In this document: positions 52,562-60,641 of the stretch, in pieces | How the letters are laid out: every line of letters starts with the position of its first letter | Position numbering within the stretch: position 1 is the first letter of the stretch | Assembly: GCF_014203735.1 (NCBI RefSeq) | Contig: NZ_JACHJQ010000010.1 | Span: 186,001-250,000, forward strand | DNA from: Actinophytocola algeriensis | GTDB lineage: Bacteria > Actinomycetota > Actinomycetes > Mycobacteriales > Pseudonocardiaceae | DNA: 64,000 bases | Direction: 5' to 3' | The notes under the pieces: generated by a model | Told to the model about the DNA's origin: nothing | Seen by the model: the letters and a program-made list of their open reading frames with translations, nothing else | Databases searched by the model: none | Made by a program: the position numbers and the translations under genes

Positions 52562-54439
52562 TCAGGCCGCCGCCTCGTCCCCGCCCATCGAGCGGGCGTA
52601 CTCGCGCAGAAGGGGGTGCAGGCGGTAGCGACCGACCTTGTCCTGGATCAGCAGGTGCACGTCGAGCAGCTCTTCCAGCACTCGCTCCGCGCTCTCGGGG
52701 TTCATGCCGAGCAAGGTGGCCGCCCTGGTGACGTTGTACTCGGGGTCCGGGTGGGTGCCCAGCAGCCGGAACGAACGCTGCTGTTCGACGGTGAGCCGGT
52801 CGTAGGAGGCCGCGAACACGTTCGCCACGCTGAGATCACCGAGGGACAGCTCGGCGAGCTGCCTGCCCGCGCCGCCCAGCCGGTCCACCAGGTGCCGCAC
52901 GGTCCACGCGGGCCGGTTGCGGAAGCGGGACGCGGCGATCCGGACGGCCAGTGGCAGGTGCCCGCACAGCTCGGCCACGTCCACCACCCCGCGCGGCTCC
53001 GGCGCGGTCCGCTCCCAGCCCGCCACCCGGCGGAACAACGCGGTGGCGTCGCCGGGCGACATCGGCTGGAGCGAATGCGACGACACGCCCTCCAGCGCGC
53101 ACAGCCTGCGTCTGCCGGTGACGAGGACGCCGATGTCCGGTCCGGTCGGCATGAGGGCCCTGACCTGCGCGGTGTCCTCCGCGTTGTCGAGCACCAGCAG
53201 CAACCGCCTGCCCGCCACCTGCGACCGCCACCTGGCGATGCGATCGGGCAGGGTGGCGGGTACCTGGTCGGCAGGCACGCCGAGGCTGCGCAGCAGGAAG
53301 TCGAGCGCGGCGGCCGGATCCAGCGGGCGCCTGCCGAGCGTGTGCCCCTGGAGGTCGATGAACAGCTGGCCGTCGGGGTACCTGTCCGCCAGCAGGTAGG
53401 CGACCCGTACCGCGAGCGCCGTCTTCCCGACCCCGGCCATCCCGTCGATGGCGGTGACCACGGTCGCGGACTCGGTCGGCGCGCCGGCGGCGGCCAGGAG
53501 CCGGGCGATGTCCTCGTCCCGGCCGGTGAAGTCGGCGATGTCGTAGGGCAGCAGGCACGGCCGTGGTGGCGTGGCCACCGAGACGGTGCCGGCGGGGACG
53601 TCCTCGGTGGCGGTGTCCTTCTCGACGGGCGCCGGCACCTCGAACAGCACCCGAGCGGGCGGCACGGCCGGGCCGTCCCCCCGCAGCGAAGCATCACCAC
53701 GCAGGATGCGCTGCTGCAGCTCGCGCATGCCCGGCCCCGGTTCGAGCCCGAGCTCCTCCGCCAGCAACAGGCGGGTCCGCTCGTACACCTCCAGTGCCTC
53801 GGACTGCCTGCCCGACCTGGCCAGGGCGAGTATCAGCTGGGCGCGGAGCCCCTCCCGCAACGGGTGCTCGGCGATCAGCTCGGTGAGCTCCGGGATCAGG
53901 CTGGCCGCCTCGCCCTCCTCGAGCCTGGACTCCACCGCCAGCTCCTGCGCGGCGAGGCGCTGCTCGTCGAGGCGGTGCGCCGCCGCCTCCAGCAGCCTGC
54001 CGGACAGTCCCGCCAGGGCAGGACCACGCCACAGGCGCAGCGCGTCGGGCACCGTGCGGCTGACCGAACCCCAGTCACCGTTGGCGGCGGCCCTGCGGGC
54101 GGCCGTGAGCGCGCGGGTGAAGCGGTGGACGTCCACCTGCTCCGGCGCCACCTGCACCCGGTAGCCCGGTCCATCGGAGACCACGAGCGCCCTGGCGCTG
54201 CCGAGCGACACCCGCAAGCGCGCGATCGCGTTGTGGACCTGCCTGCGGGCGGTCCCCGGCGGGTCCTCCCACAGCAGGTCCACGAGCCGTTCGGTGGTGA
54301 CCACGGCGTTGACGTTGAGCAACAGCGTGGCCAGCACCTTCTTCTGCCTGCAGCCGCCGAGCTGCAGCCGATGACCGCCTACCCACACCTCGAACGCACC
54401 GAGAAGCCGGAACTCCGCTAACGCAGGCACCTCGGTCAA
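52562..54439 (-). CDS. SARP-type regulator with BTAD and NB-ARC ATPase domains
   Basis: 625 aa. An OmpR-like winged helix (EFRLLGAFEVWVGGHRLQLG, QVHNAIARLRVSLGSARALV) leads into a bacterial transcriptional activation domain (to about residue 260). An NB-ARC module follows, with P-loop GMAGVGKTALAVRVAYLLAD and LLLVLDNAEDTAQVRAL. The end has GRYRLHPLLREYARSMGGDE. AfsR-like proteins of this architecture activate antibiotic clusters. TTG 54439 (MTEVPALAEFRLLG), with AGGGGGA upstream, is my start choice, and GTG 54430 is possible. It likely activates the NRPS operon. Confidence 0.88.
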   Translation of the reverse strand: MTEVPALAEFRLLGAFEVWVGGHRLQLGGCRQKKVLATLLLNVNAVVTTERLVDLLWEDPPGTARRQVHNAIARLRVSLGSARALVVSDGPGYRVQVAPEQVDVHRFTRALTAARRAAANGDWGSVSRTVPDALRLWRGPALAGLSGRLLEAAAHRLDEQRLAAQELAVESRLEEGEAASLIPELTELIAEHPLREGLRAQLILALARSGRQSEALEVYERTRLLLAEELGLEPGPGMRELQQRILRGDASLRGDGPAVPPARVLFEVPAPVEKDTATEDVPAGTVSVATPPRPCLLPYDIADFTGRDEDIARLLAAAGAPTESATVVTAIDGMAGVGKTALAVRVAYLLADRYPDGQLFIDLQGHTLGRRPLDPAAALDFLLRSLGVPADQVPATLPDRIARWRSQVAGRRLLLVLDNAEDTAQVRALMPTGPDIGVLVTGRRRLCALEGVSSHSLQPMSPGDATALFRRVAGWERTAPEPRGVVDVAELCGHLPLAVRIAASRFRNRPAWTVRHLVDRLGGAGRQLAELSLGDLSVANVFAASYDRLTVEQQRSFRLLGTHPDPEYNVTRAATLLGMNPESAERVLEELLDVHLLIQDKVGRYRLHPLLREYARSMGGDEAAA

Positions 54440-54617
54440 CGGCGTCCCCCTACCGCCGCAGCGGTGGAATCCTGCTCTCGACCCGCCATCGCCACGTACA
54501 TGACCACCCCCGTCGATCCCTGTACACCCATCATCTGGAGCGGGGATGGACCGCGCATGTCGCCAATACTCGCGACACGGCAACCCTTGCGGTTTACGAC
54601 ATTCGGGGGATCGCCTG

Positions 54618-54833
54618 CTACGGGGTTCGCGCGCCCTGCGGACGGAGGCCGGTCCAGTTCCTCTCGACGTAGGCGAGGCAGCCGTCGCGGGTGTCGGTGC
54701 CGTGCACGACCTCCCAGCCGGAGGGGACCGGGAGGTCGCCGGGCCACAGCGAGTGCCGTGCCTCGTCGTTGCGCACCACGAGGAACACGCCGTCGGGATC
54801 GTCGAACGGGTTCGCGTGGTCCGGGGCACTCAT
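54618..54833 (-). CDS. MbtH-like protein
   Basis: 71 aa: NPFDDPDGVFLVVRNDEARH, SLWPGDLPVPSGWEVVHG, CLAYVERNWTGLRP. It carries the conserved tryptophan pattern of MbtH proteins, which bind and activate NRPS adenylation domains. Start ATG 54833 overlaps the P450 stop (ATGA). Last gene of the NRPS operon. Its partner is presumably the adenylation domain encoded at the start of this operon. Confidence 0.95.
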   Translation of the reverse strand: MSAPDHANPFDDPDGVFLVVRNDEARHSLWPGDLPVPSGWEVVHGTDTRDGCLAYVERNWTGLRPQGARTP

Positions 54834-56209
54834 GAGCCGAGCCGCCGCACGACCCGGCCCCGCGCACCGCGTTCCGGCACCTGGACCACGTGGCGCATCA
54901 CCGGCTTCTCGTCCTGCATCCGGTCCGGTCGAAGGTCGACGTTCCTGAGCACCGTGCGCAGGATGACGTCCATCTCCGTCTCCGCGAACAGGGCGCCGAG
55001 GCAGCGGTGCGCGCCACCGCCGAACGGGAGGAACGCGCGTGAGGGTGGGTCGGGCTCCAGCCAGCGCTCCGGCCGGAACGCGGCGGCGTCCGCACCCCAG
55101 GTCGCCCGATCGGTGTGGGCCGCCGCTATCGATGGCCACACGAACGTGCCTGCAGGGAGGGTGTACCCGCCCAGCTCGGTCGGTGCGGACAGGCGGCGCC
55201 CGAGGTTGTAGCTGAGCTGCCGCAGGCGCAGGGTCTCCTTGATCACCGCCGTCCGGTACTCGTCCCGGGGGTCGTCGAGGCCTTCCCTCGTCCTGGCGAG
55301 CGCCGCCGGGTGCCTGAGCAGGCGCTCGAACATCCACGACGCCGCCACCGCGGTCGTCTCGTGGCCGCCGAGGAGCAGCGTGAGCAGCTCGACCCGGACG
55401 AGCTCGTCGTCGGGGCTGCCGTCGAGGAGCATCGCCAGCACGTCGGGGCGCTCGGCCCGGCCCGGGTCTCGACGAGCCCTGGCGATCTCCTCGAACAGCA
55501 GGTCGTCGGCGAGCTGCATGCCCGCGATCGCCTTGCGCCACGGCCCGAACCCGGTCAGCCGCGGCCAGATCCACATCAGCAGGTCGAGCGTCCGGACGTC
55601 GAGGACCCGGCCGAGAGCCGCGGAGAGGTCGGCCACCCGGCCAGGCTCCTCGACGCCCATGACCACCCGGATGATCACCTTGAGGGTGAGCCGGCGCATG
55701 CACTCCACGAGCGTGAACGTGCTGCCCACCGGCCAGCTCGCCACCTCGTCCTCGGCCAGCCGCTCCATGGTCGACACGACGGCCGCGATGCGCTTGCCGT
55801 GGAAGGGCGGCACCATCCGCTTGCGCTCGACCCGGTGCGCCGCGCCGTCGAGCGCGAGCACGGACCCACGGCCGACGAGTGGCTCGAACAGCAGGTTGTT
55901 CTCGCCGATCGGGAACATCTCCGGCGAGCCGAGTGCCGCCGTTCGCACGTCCTCCGGCCTGCACACGATCACGATCCGGCCGATGGGCGCGACCCGCAGC
56001 GTGAACGTGTCGCCGTACTGCTGCTGCATCTTGGGCCAGTAGGTGTTCCTGGCCGCCCACGTGCGCAGGGACTGGACCGCGATCGGTGCGCGAGGACCCG
56101 GCGGGAACTGTTCACCTGGCCCCGGCTCGGGATGGTTGATCTCCGGGCGCCAGCCGTAGAACCGGTCGCGGGCGGGCCTGCGCCGGTACGTCGGCAGTTG
56201 GTCGGTCAT
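54830..56209 (-). CDS. cytochrome P450 (CYP135/138-like)
   Basis: 459 aa. Oxygen-binding helix TLLLGGHETTAVAASWMFER, ExxR in VIKETLRLRQLSYNLGRRLS, and the heme loop RAFLPFGGGAHRCLGALFAE are all intact. The N-terminal PPGPRAPIAVQSLRTW and the W/F-rich start are typical of the mycobacterial CYP135/138-type group rather than of NRPS-carrier hydroxylases such as NovI. GAGGGA precedes ATG 56209. It lies 25 bp after the lipase gene and is probably a tailoring oxidase of the NRPS product. Confidence 0.93.
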   Translation of the reverse strand: MTDQLPTYRRRPARDRFYGWRPEINHPEPGPGEQFPPGPRAPIAVQSLRTWAARNTYWPKMQQQYGDTFTLRVAPIGRIVIVCRPEDVRTAALGSPEMFPIGENNLLFEPLVGRGSVLALDGAAHRVERKRMVPPFHGKRIAAVVSTMERLAEDEVASWPVGSTFTLVECMRRLTLKVIIRVVMGVEEPGRVADLSAALGRVLDVRTLDLLMWIWPRLTGFGPWRKAIAGMQLADDLLFEEIARARRDPGRAERPDVLAMLLDGSPDDELVRVELLTLLLGGHETTAVAASWMFERLLRHPAALARTREGLDDPRDEYRTAVIKETLRLRQLSYNLGRRLSAPTELGGYTLPAGTFVWPSIAAAHTDRATWGADAAAFRPERWLEPDPPSRAFLPFGGGAHRCLGALFAETEMDVILRTVLRNVDLRPDRMQDEKPVMRHVVQVPERGARGRVVRRLGS

Positions 56210-56234
56210 CGCTGTCCCTCCGTCGTGGAGCCGG

Positions 56235-57161
56235 TCACTTCCAGCCCGGGAAGTACGGGTCGACGCGGAAACTGGGCACGGGCTCGGCGTGCTCCGGGTC
56301 GAGGGCGTTGAGGACGTGCAGCCACGCGCGCTCGTTGTAGATGATGCTGGCGTGCTCGGAGAGGTCCTCCGGGCAGCCGTCCTGCAGGAGGATGTTCGTC
56401 ACGTTGGGACCGTCGAGGAACGCCTTCTTGAACGGCGTCACGATCTGGTCGTGCTCGGTCATGATCACGGTGTAGGTCGGGCCGGGGCGGGTGTCGCCCT
56501 TGCCGTAGATCAGGTCGATCGTCGCGGAGTCCGCTGCGCCCTGGTCGCAGAGCGGGAAGAGCTTGCGGGCCATCAGGTGGTACATGCGCGGGGCGACGTT
56601 GCGGTACACGTAGGTGAGGGTGCTGAACGAGACGCCGTGGTTGGACGGCGCGATGGAGATCGCCTTGTCGATGTTCGGATATCCCTCGAGGACGTTCAGG
56701 TAGTACTGCATGAGCAGTCCCCCGCCGCCGGAGTGCCCGACGAGGTCGATCTTGTCGACGCCGAACCGCCGCTTGAGCCGCTCGACCTCCGCCGCGAGCT
56801 GCTCGGCGCTGTGGCGCAGGTCGGCGCTGCCGTGGAACGGGACGTTGAACCGGCCTGCCCACTTCGGCTTGCCCCAGTTCATGGTGAACACGCAGTACCC
56901 GTGGTTGCGCAGGAACGGTGCGCCGGCCTGGAAGTTGAACGACTGGTTGGACATGAAGGCGTGCAGCAGCAGCACCGGCCGGGGGTGTTCCTCGGTCGGC
57001 GTGACCGTCGGGTCGTTGGCGCCGGGCGGCGGCTTGCCAGGGGTCAGGTACCGCTTCACGCCCGCGCGCATGTCCCACGGCACCGGCAGCTTGCCCGGTC
57101 CAGTGGCCCGGCTCGAACGCCGCACCTGTCCGGTCGTGGTACTGGTCGCGCTGGTGGTCAT
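56235..57161 (-). CDS. triacylglycerol-lipase-like alpha/beta hydrolase
   Basis: 308 aa. PRPVLLLHAFMSNQSFNFQA gives the oxyanion loop, DKIDLVGHSGGGGLLMQYYL the nucleophile elbow (GHSGGG), and a late acidic residue and SEHASIIYNERAWLHVLNAL the remaining triad. This is the lipase class-2/PHB-depolymerase-like arrangement. No signal peptide is seen, only a polar Ser/Thr-rich N-terminus. GGAGA precedes ATG 57161, which overlaps the monooxygenase stop. In the cluster it may hydrolyse or transfer an ester of the product. Confidence 0.82.
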   Translation of the reverse strand: MTTSATSTTTGQVRRSSRATGPGKLPVPWDMRAGVKRYLTPGKPPPGANDPTVTPTEEHPRPVLLLHAFMSNQSFNFQAGAPFLRNHGYCVFTMNWGKPKWAGRFNVPFHGSADLRHSAEQLAAEVERLKRRFGVDKIDLVGHSGGGGLLMQYYLNVLEGYPNIDKAISIAPSNHGVSFSTLTYVYRNVAPRMYHLMARKLFPLCDQGAADSATIDLIYGKGDTRPGPTYTVIMTEHDQIVTPFKKAFLDGPNVTNILLQDGCPEDLSEHASIIYNERAWLHVLNALDPEHAEPVPSFRVDPYFPGWK

Positions 57162-58369
57162 CGCGTGATCTCCTTGTCGGCACTGGGATATCTCGTCGGC
57201 GGCTCCGGCTCGGCCGGAAGTTCCGCTCTCATCGGGGCGAGGTTCTGCTTGCGCACGGCGGACGCCGGGGCGTACCTGATGACGAGGTCGCGCAGGCCCA
57301 CCGCGACCGGGTGCGCGAGCTGTTCGGTCCGGCTCAGGCGCCGGGAGGCCGACACCAGCCACCGGGTGCGTTCGCGGCGCGCGTGCTCGTAGCGGCGCAG
57401 ACCCGCGACGACCCCGTCCGGGTGGCCGTTCGCGTGCGCGAGGTGGTGCGCGAGCGCGTACCCGTCCTCGATCGCGGACCCGGCGCCCTGGCTCAGGCTC
57501 GTGAGCATCGGGTGGGCCGCGTCGCCGACCAGCGTCACCGGTCCGTCGCCCCAGCGGTCGGTGAAGTCCCGGTCCTGGGCCGGCACACTCACGATGCCGG
57601 TCTCTGGCGTCCTGGCGATCACCTCGCCGACCTCGCTCGCCCAGCCCGCGTAGTACCGGCGTACGTCGTCCTTGGTGCCCGCCCACCGGCGTGCTTGCCC
57701 GACGGGGAAGTTCTTCGTTCCCCACCAGTAGACGTCCCCGCCGCCGATGTCGATCAGGCCGAACCGTTGTCCCCGGCCCCAGTAGTGGGCGGCGCCGCCG
57801 GGCGGCAGCGCGGGGTGTTCGAACGCGGTGGTCGCGATCCAGCAGACGTAGCCGTACTCGTTGACGGGCTCCGGACCGACCACCCGTGCCCGGACCGCGG
57901 ACCGGATGCCGTCGGCGCCGACCAGCAGGTCCCCGGTCGCCGTCCGGCCGTCCGCGCAGACGACCGACACGCCACCGCCGGCCCGCTCGTACCCGACGAC
58001 CTCCGCGCCGTGGTGGATCGGCGTGTCCCCCGCCTCGTCCCGCAACAGGGTGACCAGGTCGGCACGGCGCACGTTGACGACCGGCGACCCGAGTTCGGCG
58101 GCGATCGAGGAGATCGGCAGCTCCCGCATCAGCCTGCCGCGCGCGGTGTGGAGGGTGAACCGTTCGCAGACGCGTCCCACCCCCGCCGAAGGGAGGTCGA
58201 TGCCCAGCGCGGCAAGCACCTTCGTCGCGTTGCACGCGATCCCCAGCCCGCCACCCGAGGTCCGCGCCTCCGGCGCCGCCTCGAACACCTCGACGTCGAT
58301 GCCCCGTGCCCGCAACGCGATCGCGGTGGTGAGGCCGCCCACCCCGGCACCGGCGACCAGCGCCTTCAC
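57158..58369 (-). CDS. FAD-dependent aromatic-type monooxygenase
   Basis: 403 aa from GTG 58369 (VKALVAGAGVGGLTTAIALR, GxGxxG). The second FAD motif is VTLVGDAAHPMLTSLSQGAG, and the intermediate DG motif is LLVGADGIRSAVRARVVG. This is the class A flavin monooxygenase (salicylate/zeaxanthin-epoxidase-like) layout at normal length. The start overlaps the SDR stop (GTGA) and the end overlaps the lipase start (ATGA). Probable hydroxylation or epoxidation step of the NRPS pathway. Confidence 0.9.
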   Translation of the reverse strand: MKALVAGAGVGGLTTAIALRARGIDVEVFEAAPEARTSGGGLGIACNATKVLAALGIDLPSAGVGRVCERFTLHTARGRLMRELPISSIAAELGSPVVNVRRADLVTLLRDEAGDTPIHHGAEVVGYERAGGGVSVVCADGRTATGDLLVGADGIRSAVRARVVGPEPVNEYGYVCWIATTAFEHPALPPGGAAHYWGRGQRFGLIDIGGGDVYWWGTKNFPVGQARRWAGTKDDVRRYYAGWASEVGEVIARTPETGIVSVPAQDRDFTDRWGDGPVTLVGDAAHPMLTSLSQGAGSAIEDGYALAHHLAHANGHPDGVVAGLRRYEHARRERTRWLVSASRRLSRTEQLAHPVAVGLRDLVIRYAPASAVRKQNLAPMRAELPAEPEPPTRYPSADKEITR

Positions 58370-59283
58370 GGCGTCTGCTCCGCACGGCCGGCCGCGGGGG
58401 CCACGGCCGCGAACTGCCTGCGCACCACTGCGTCCAGCACCCGGTCCGGCAGCAGGCGCGACGCGATGGCGGCGGCCCACGCGTCCGGTCCGACGTGGTA
58501 ACGGGTCCTGGGGCGGCGGGCGGTCATGGCGTGGATGACCGCGGCCGCCACGTTCTCCGGCCGCGTCCTGCTCGTCCGCGCGCGGTCCTCGTTCATCGCC
58601 ACGAACGCCTCGAAGCGGTCCCGGTAGGATTCGGCCACGTCGTCGGGCGCGGCGTTCAGCACCCGGCGGGCGCCCGTCGCGACCTTGGCCCAGATCGGGG
58701 TCATGATGGCGCCGGGTTCGATGACCGAGACGCTCACCGCGAGCGGCGCGAGCTCCCTGCGCAGTGCGTCCGACACGCCCTCCTTGGCGAACTGCGACGC
58801 GGCGTAGGCGCCGAGGAACGGCGCGGCGACCCGGCCGATACCGGAACTGATGTTGACGATCCGTCCCGCGGGGATCGCCGGGGGCACCACGGCCGTCCGC
58901 ATCCGCAGCAGCGGGAGCAGCTCCTGGGTCAGCGCGACCGTCCCGATGAGGTTCACCTCGAGCTCGGCCCGCAGGTCCTCGACCGGGAGGCACTCCAGCG
59001 GCGCCGACACGCAGACGCCTGCGTTGTTCACCAGGCCGTGCAGGCCTGCCCCGTCCGTCTGCTCGCGCAGCAGCTTGCCGGCCGCCGCGATCGAGCCGCT
59101 GTCCGTGACGTCGAGGATGACGGGGCGGATCAGCGGGTTCGTCCCCGCGAGCCGCTCCGCGTTCTCCTCCGAGCGGACTCCGGTGTAGACGGTGTACCCG
59201 GCGTTGGCGAGCCCGATCGCCGTCGCCTCCCCCAGCCCCGACGACGCGCCGGTGACGAGGACCGCGTGCCGATTGTTCTCCAT
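58366..59283 (-). CDS. short-chain dehydrogenase/reductase with altered catalytic lysine
   Basis: 305 aa. Cofactor motif VLVTGASSGLGEATAIGLAN, NNAG at GLVNNAGVCVSAPLE, Ser region GRIVNISSGIGRVAAP. The active-site Tyr is in GAYAASQFAKEGVSDALRRE. The usual YxxxK is here YAASQ, so Tyr160 is followed by Gln164 instead of Lys, and a Lys appears only three residues later. The enzyme may be impaired, use another Lys, or act non-catalytically. GAGAGG precedes ATG 59283, 2 nt after the acyltransferase gene. Confidence 0.88.
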   Translation of the reverse strand: MENNRHAVLVTGASSGLGEATAIGLANAGYTVYTGVRSEENAERLAGTNPLIRPVILDVTDSGSIAAAGKLLREQTDGAGLHGLVNNAGVCVSAPLECLPVEDLRAELEVNLIGTVALTQELLPLLRMRTAVVPPAIPAGRIVNISSGIGRVAAPFLGAYAASQFAKEGVSDALRRELAPLAVSVSVIEPGAIMTPIWAKVATGARRVLNAAPDDVAESYRDRFEAFVAMNEDRARTSRTRPENVAAAVIHAMTARRPRTRYHVGPDAWAAAIASRLLPDRVLDAVVRRQFAAVAPAAGRAEQTP

Positions 59284-59285
59284 GA

Positions 59286-60641
59286 TCAACCTCTCGTTCC
59301 TGTGCCGACCGCGGTACCGGTGGGCGCCAGCCCGGACAGCAGGGCCCGCACCGCACCGTCCGCGAGCCGCTCGGCTCGCTCGCCGGGGATCGCACCGTCG
59401 ATGTAGGTGAAGTTCCAGTGCAGTGCGGCGTGGCTGGTGTTCACCGTCGCCACCAGGCAGCCGCTGACCGAGACGTCCGCGATGAACTGGGCCCCGGACA
59501 GCGCCCACTCCCCGATCCGGTCGGGGAAGTCGTAGCGCCCGATGTTCGACAGGCAGACGTTCCCCGGTCCCATCCGGTCGACCATCGCGACGGCCCGCGC
59601 GCTCGTGGCGACCGACCGCGGCGACATGAACCGCAGCAGGGAGACCAGCGCGAGGTGCTGGTGGAACCGCGTGCGGCGGCCCAGGTCCCGGGACGCGCCG
59701 CGCGCCACCTCCCACAGGCGCCCCGTGTCCCGCACCTCGACGTGGGACGGGACGGTGGCGACGTAGGCGCCCATGTCGGCGGGGCCGACGGGAGATGCCA
59801 GTTCCGCGCGGAAGTCCACCGGAGACCCGATGGTGACCCGGCCGGGTGCCGATCCAGCCACCGCGATCGCCATCGCCGCGGTGAGTGCACTGTGGACGGT
59901 CACGCCCTCGCGCCTGCACCGCGCGGTCAGCTCGGCCAGCCGCGCGGCGGTGAGCTCGTGGTGGATGAACCTGGTCCGCCGGTGGCGGGGTTCGACCGGC
60001 GTCGACGGCGTGAGCCGCCGCGGCCGGGCGACCGCCGCGGCGATGCCGTCGGCGAGCGTCGTCACCACGAAGTGCACCGCCCTCGGGAGGCGGTTGACCC
60101 ACCTCGGCAGCAGCTCCTCGGGTGGCGGCAGCGCGGGCCGCGACGGCCGGGGCGGCGCCCCGGCGGCCAGTTCCACCAGCCTGCGCAGGAGTTCCATGGC
60201 GGTGGTGCCGTCGGCGACGACGTGGGACACGGTGAGGATCACGTCGTGGCACTCGTCGGCGGTCCCCCGGTTCCTGGTGACGTCGACCAGCCGCGCGGGC
60301 GGTCCGGTGCGCAGGTCGAGCGACGTCGTCAGCTCGACGTCGCCGACCTCCCGCACCCAGCGGTCCACCTCGGACGCCTCGGCGTCGACGGCACGGACCG
60401 GGATCCGCGGGGTCGCCGCGCCGGTGAACCGCGGCAGGCCGCCGACAGGCCCGGCGTCGACCGCCACCCGCAACAGCGGGTGCTCCGCCACGAGCAGCGC
60501 CGCCGCCCGCTCGAGGTCCTCCGGTGTGCACGCACCACGCACGTGCACCCTGGCGACGACGTTGAGCGGCGAGAGCTGGTCGCAGACCCAGTACCAGCGC
60601 TCCATCGGGCTCATCGCCCGCCGCACCTCATCCGCGTGCAT
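59286..60641 (-). CDS. condensation/PapA-like acyltransferase
   Basis: 451 aa. A single condensation-fold domain with the catalytic motif ILTVSHVVADGTTAMELLRR (His and the xxxDG are conserved, and the first His of HHxxxDG is Ser, as often in PapA-type enzymes). The start RRAMSPMERWYWVCDQLSPL is typical of polyketide-associated (PapA5-like) acyltransferases. The C-terminal NVCLSNIGRYDFPDRI is the DFGWG-equivalent region. GGAGG precedes ATG 60641, which overlaps the NRPS stop by one base. It probably esterifies or amidates the carrier-bound or released peptide. Confidence 0.85.
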   Translation of the reverse strand: MHADEVRRAMSPMERWYWVCDQLSPLNVVARVHVRGACTPEDLERAAALLVAEHPLLRVAVDAGPVGGLPRFTGAATPRIPVRAVDAEASEVDRWVREVGDVELTTSLDLRTGPPARLVDVTRNRGTADECHDVILTVSHVVADGTTAMELLRRLVELAAGAPPRPSRPALPPPEELLPRWVNRLPRAVHFVVTTLADGIAAAVARPRRLTPSTPVEPRHRRTRFIHHELTAARLAELTARCRREGVTVHSALTAAMAIAVAGSAPGRVTIGSPVDFRAELASPVGPADMGAYVATVPSHVEVRDTGRLWEVARGASRDLGRRTRFHQHLALVSLLRFMSPRSVATSARAVAMVDRMGPGNVCLSNIGRYDFPDRIGEWALSGAQFIADVSVSGCLVATVNTSHAALHWNFTYIDGAIPGERAERLADGAVRALLSGLAPTGTAVGTGTRG

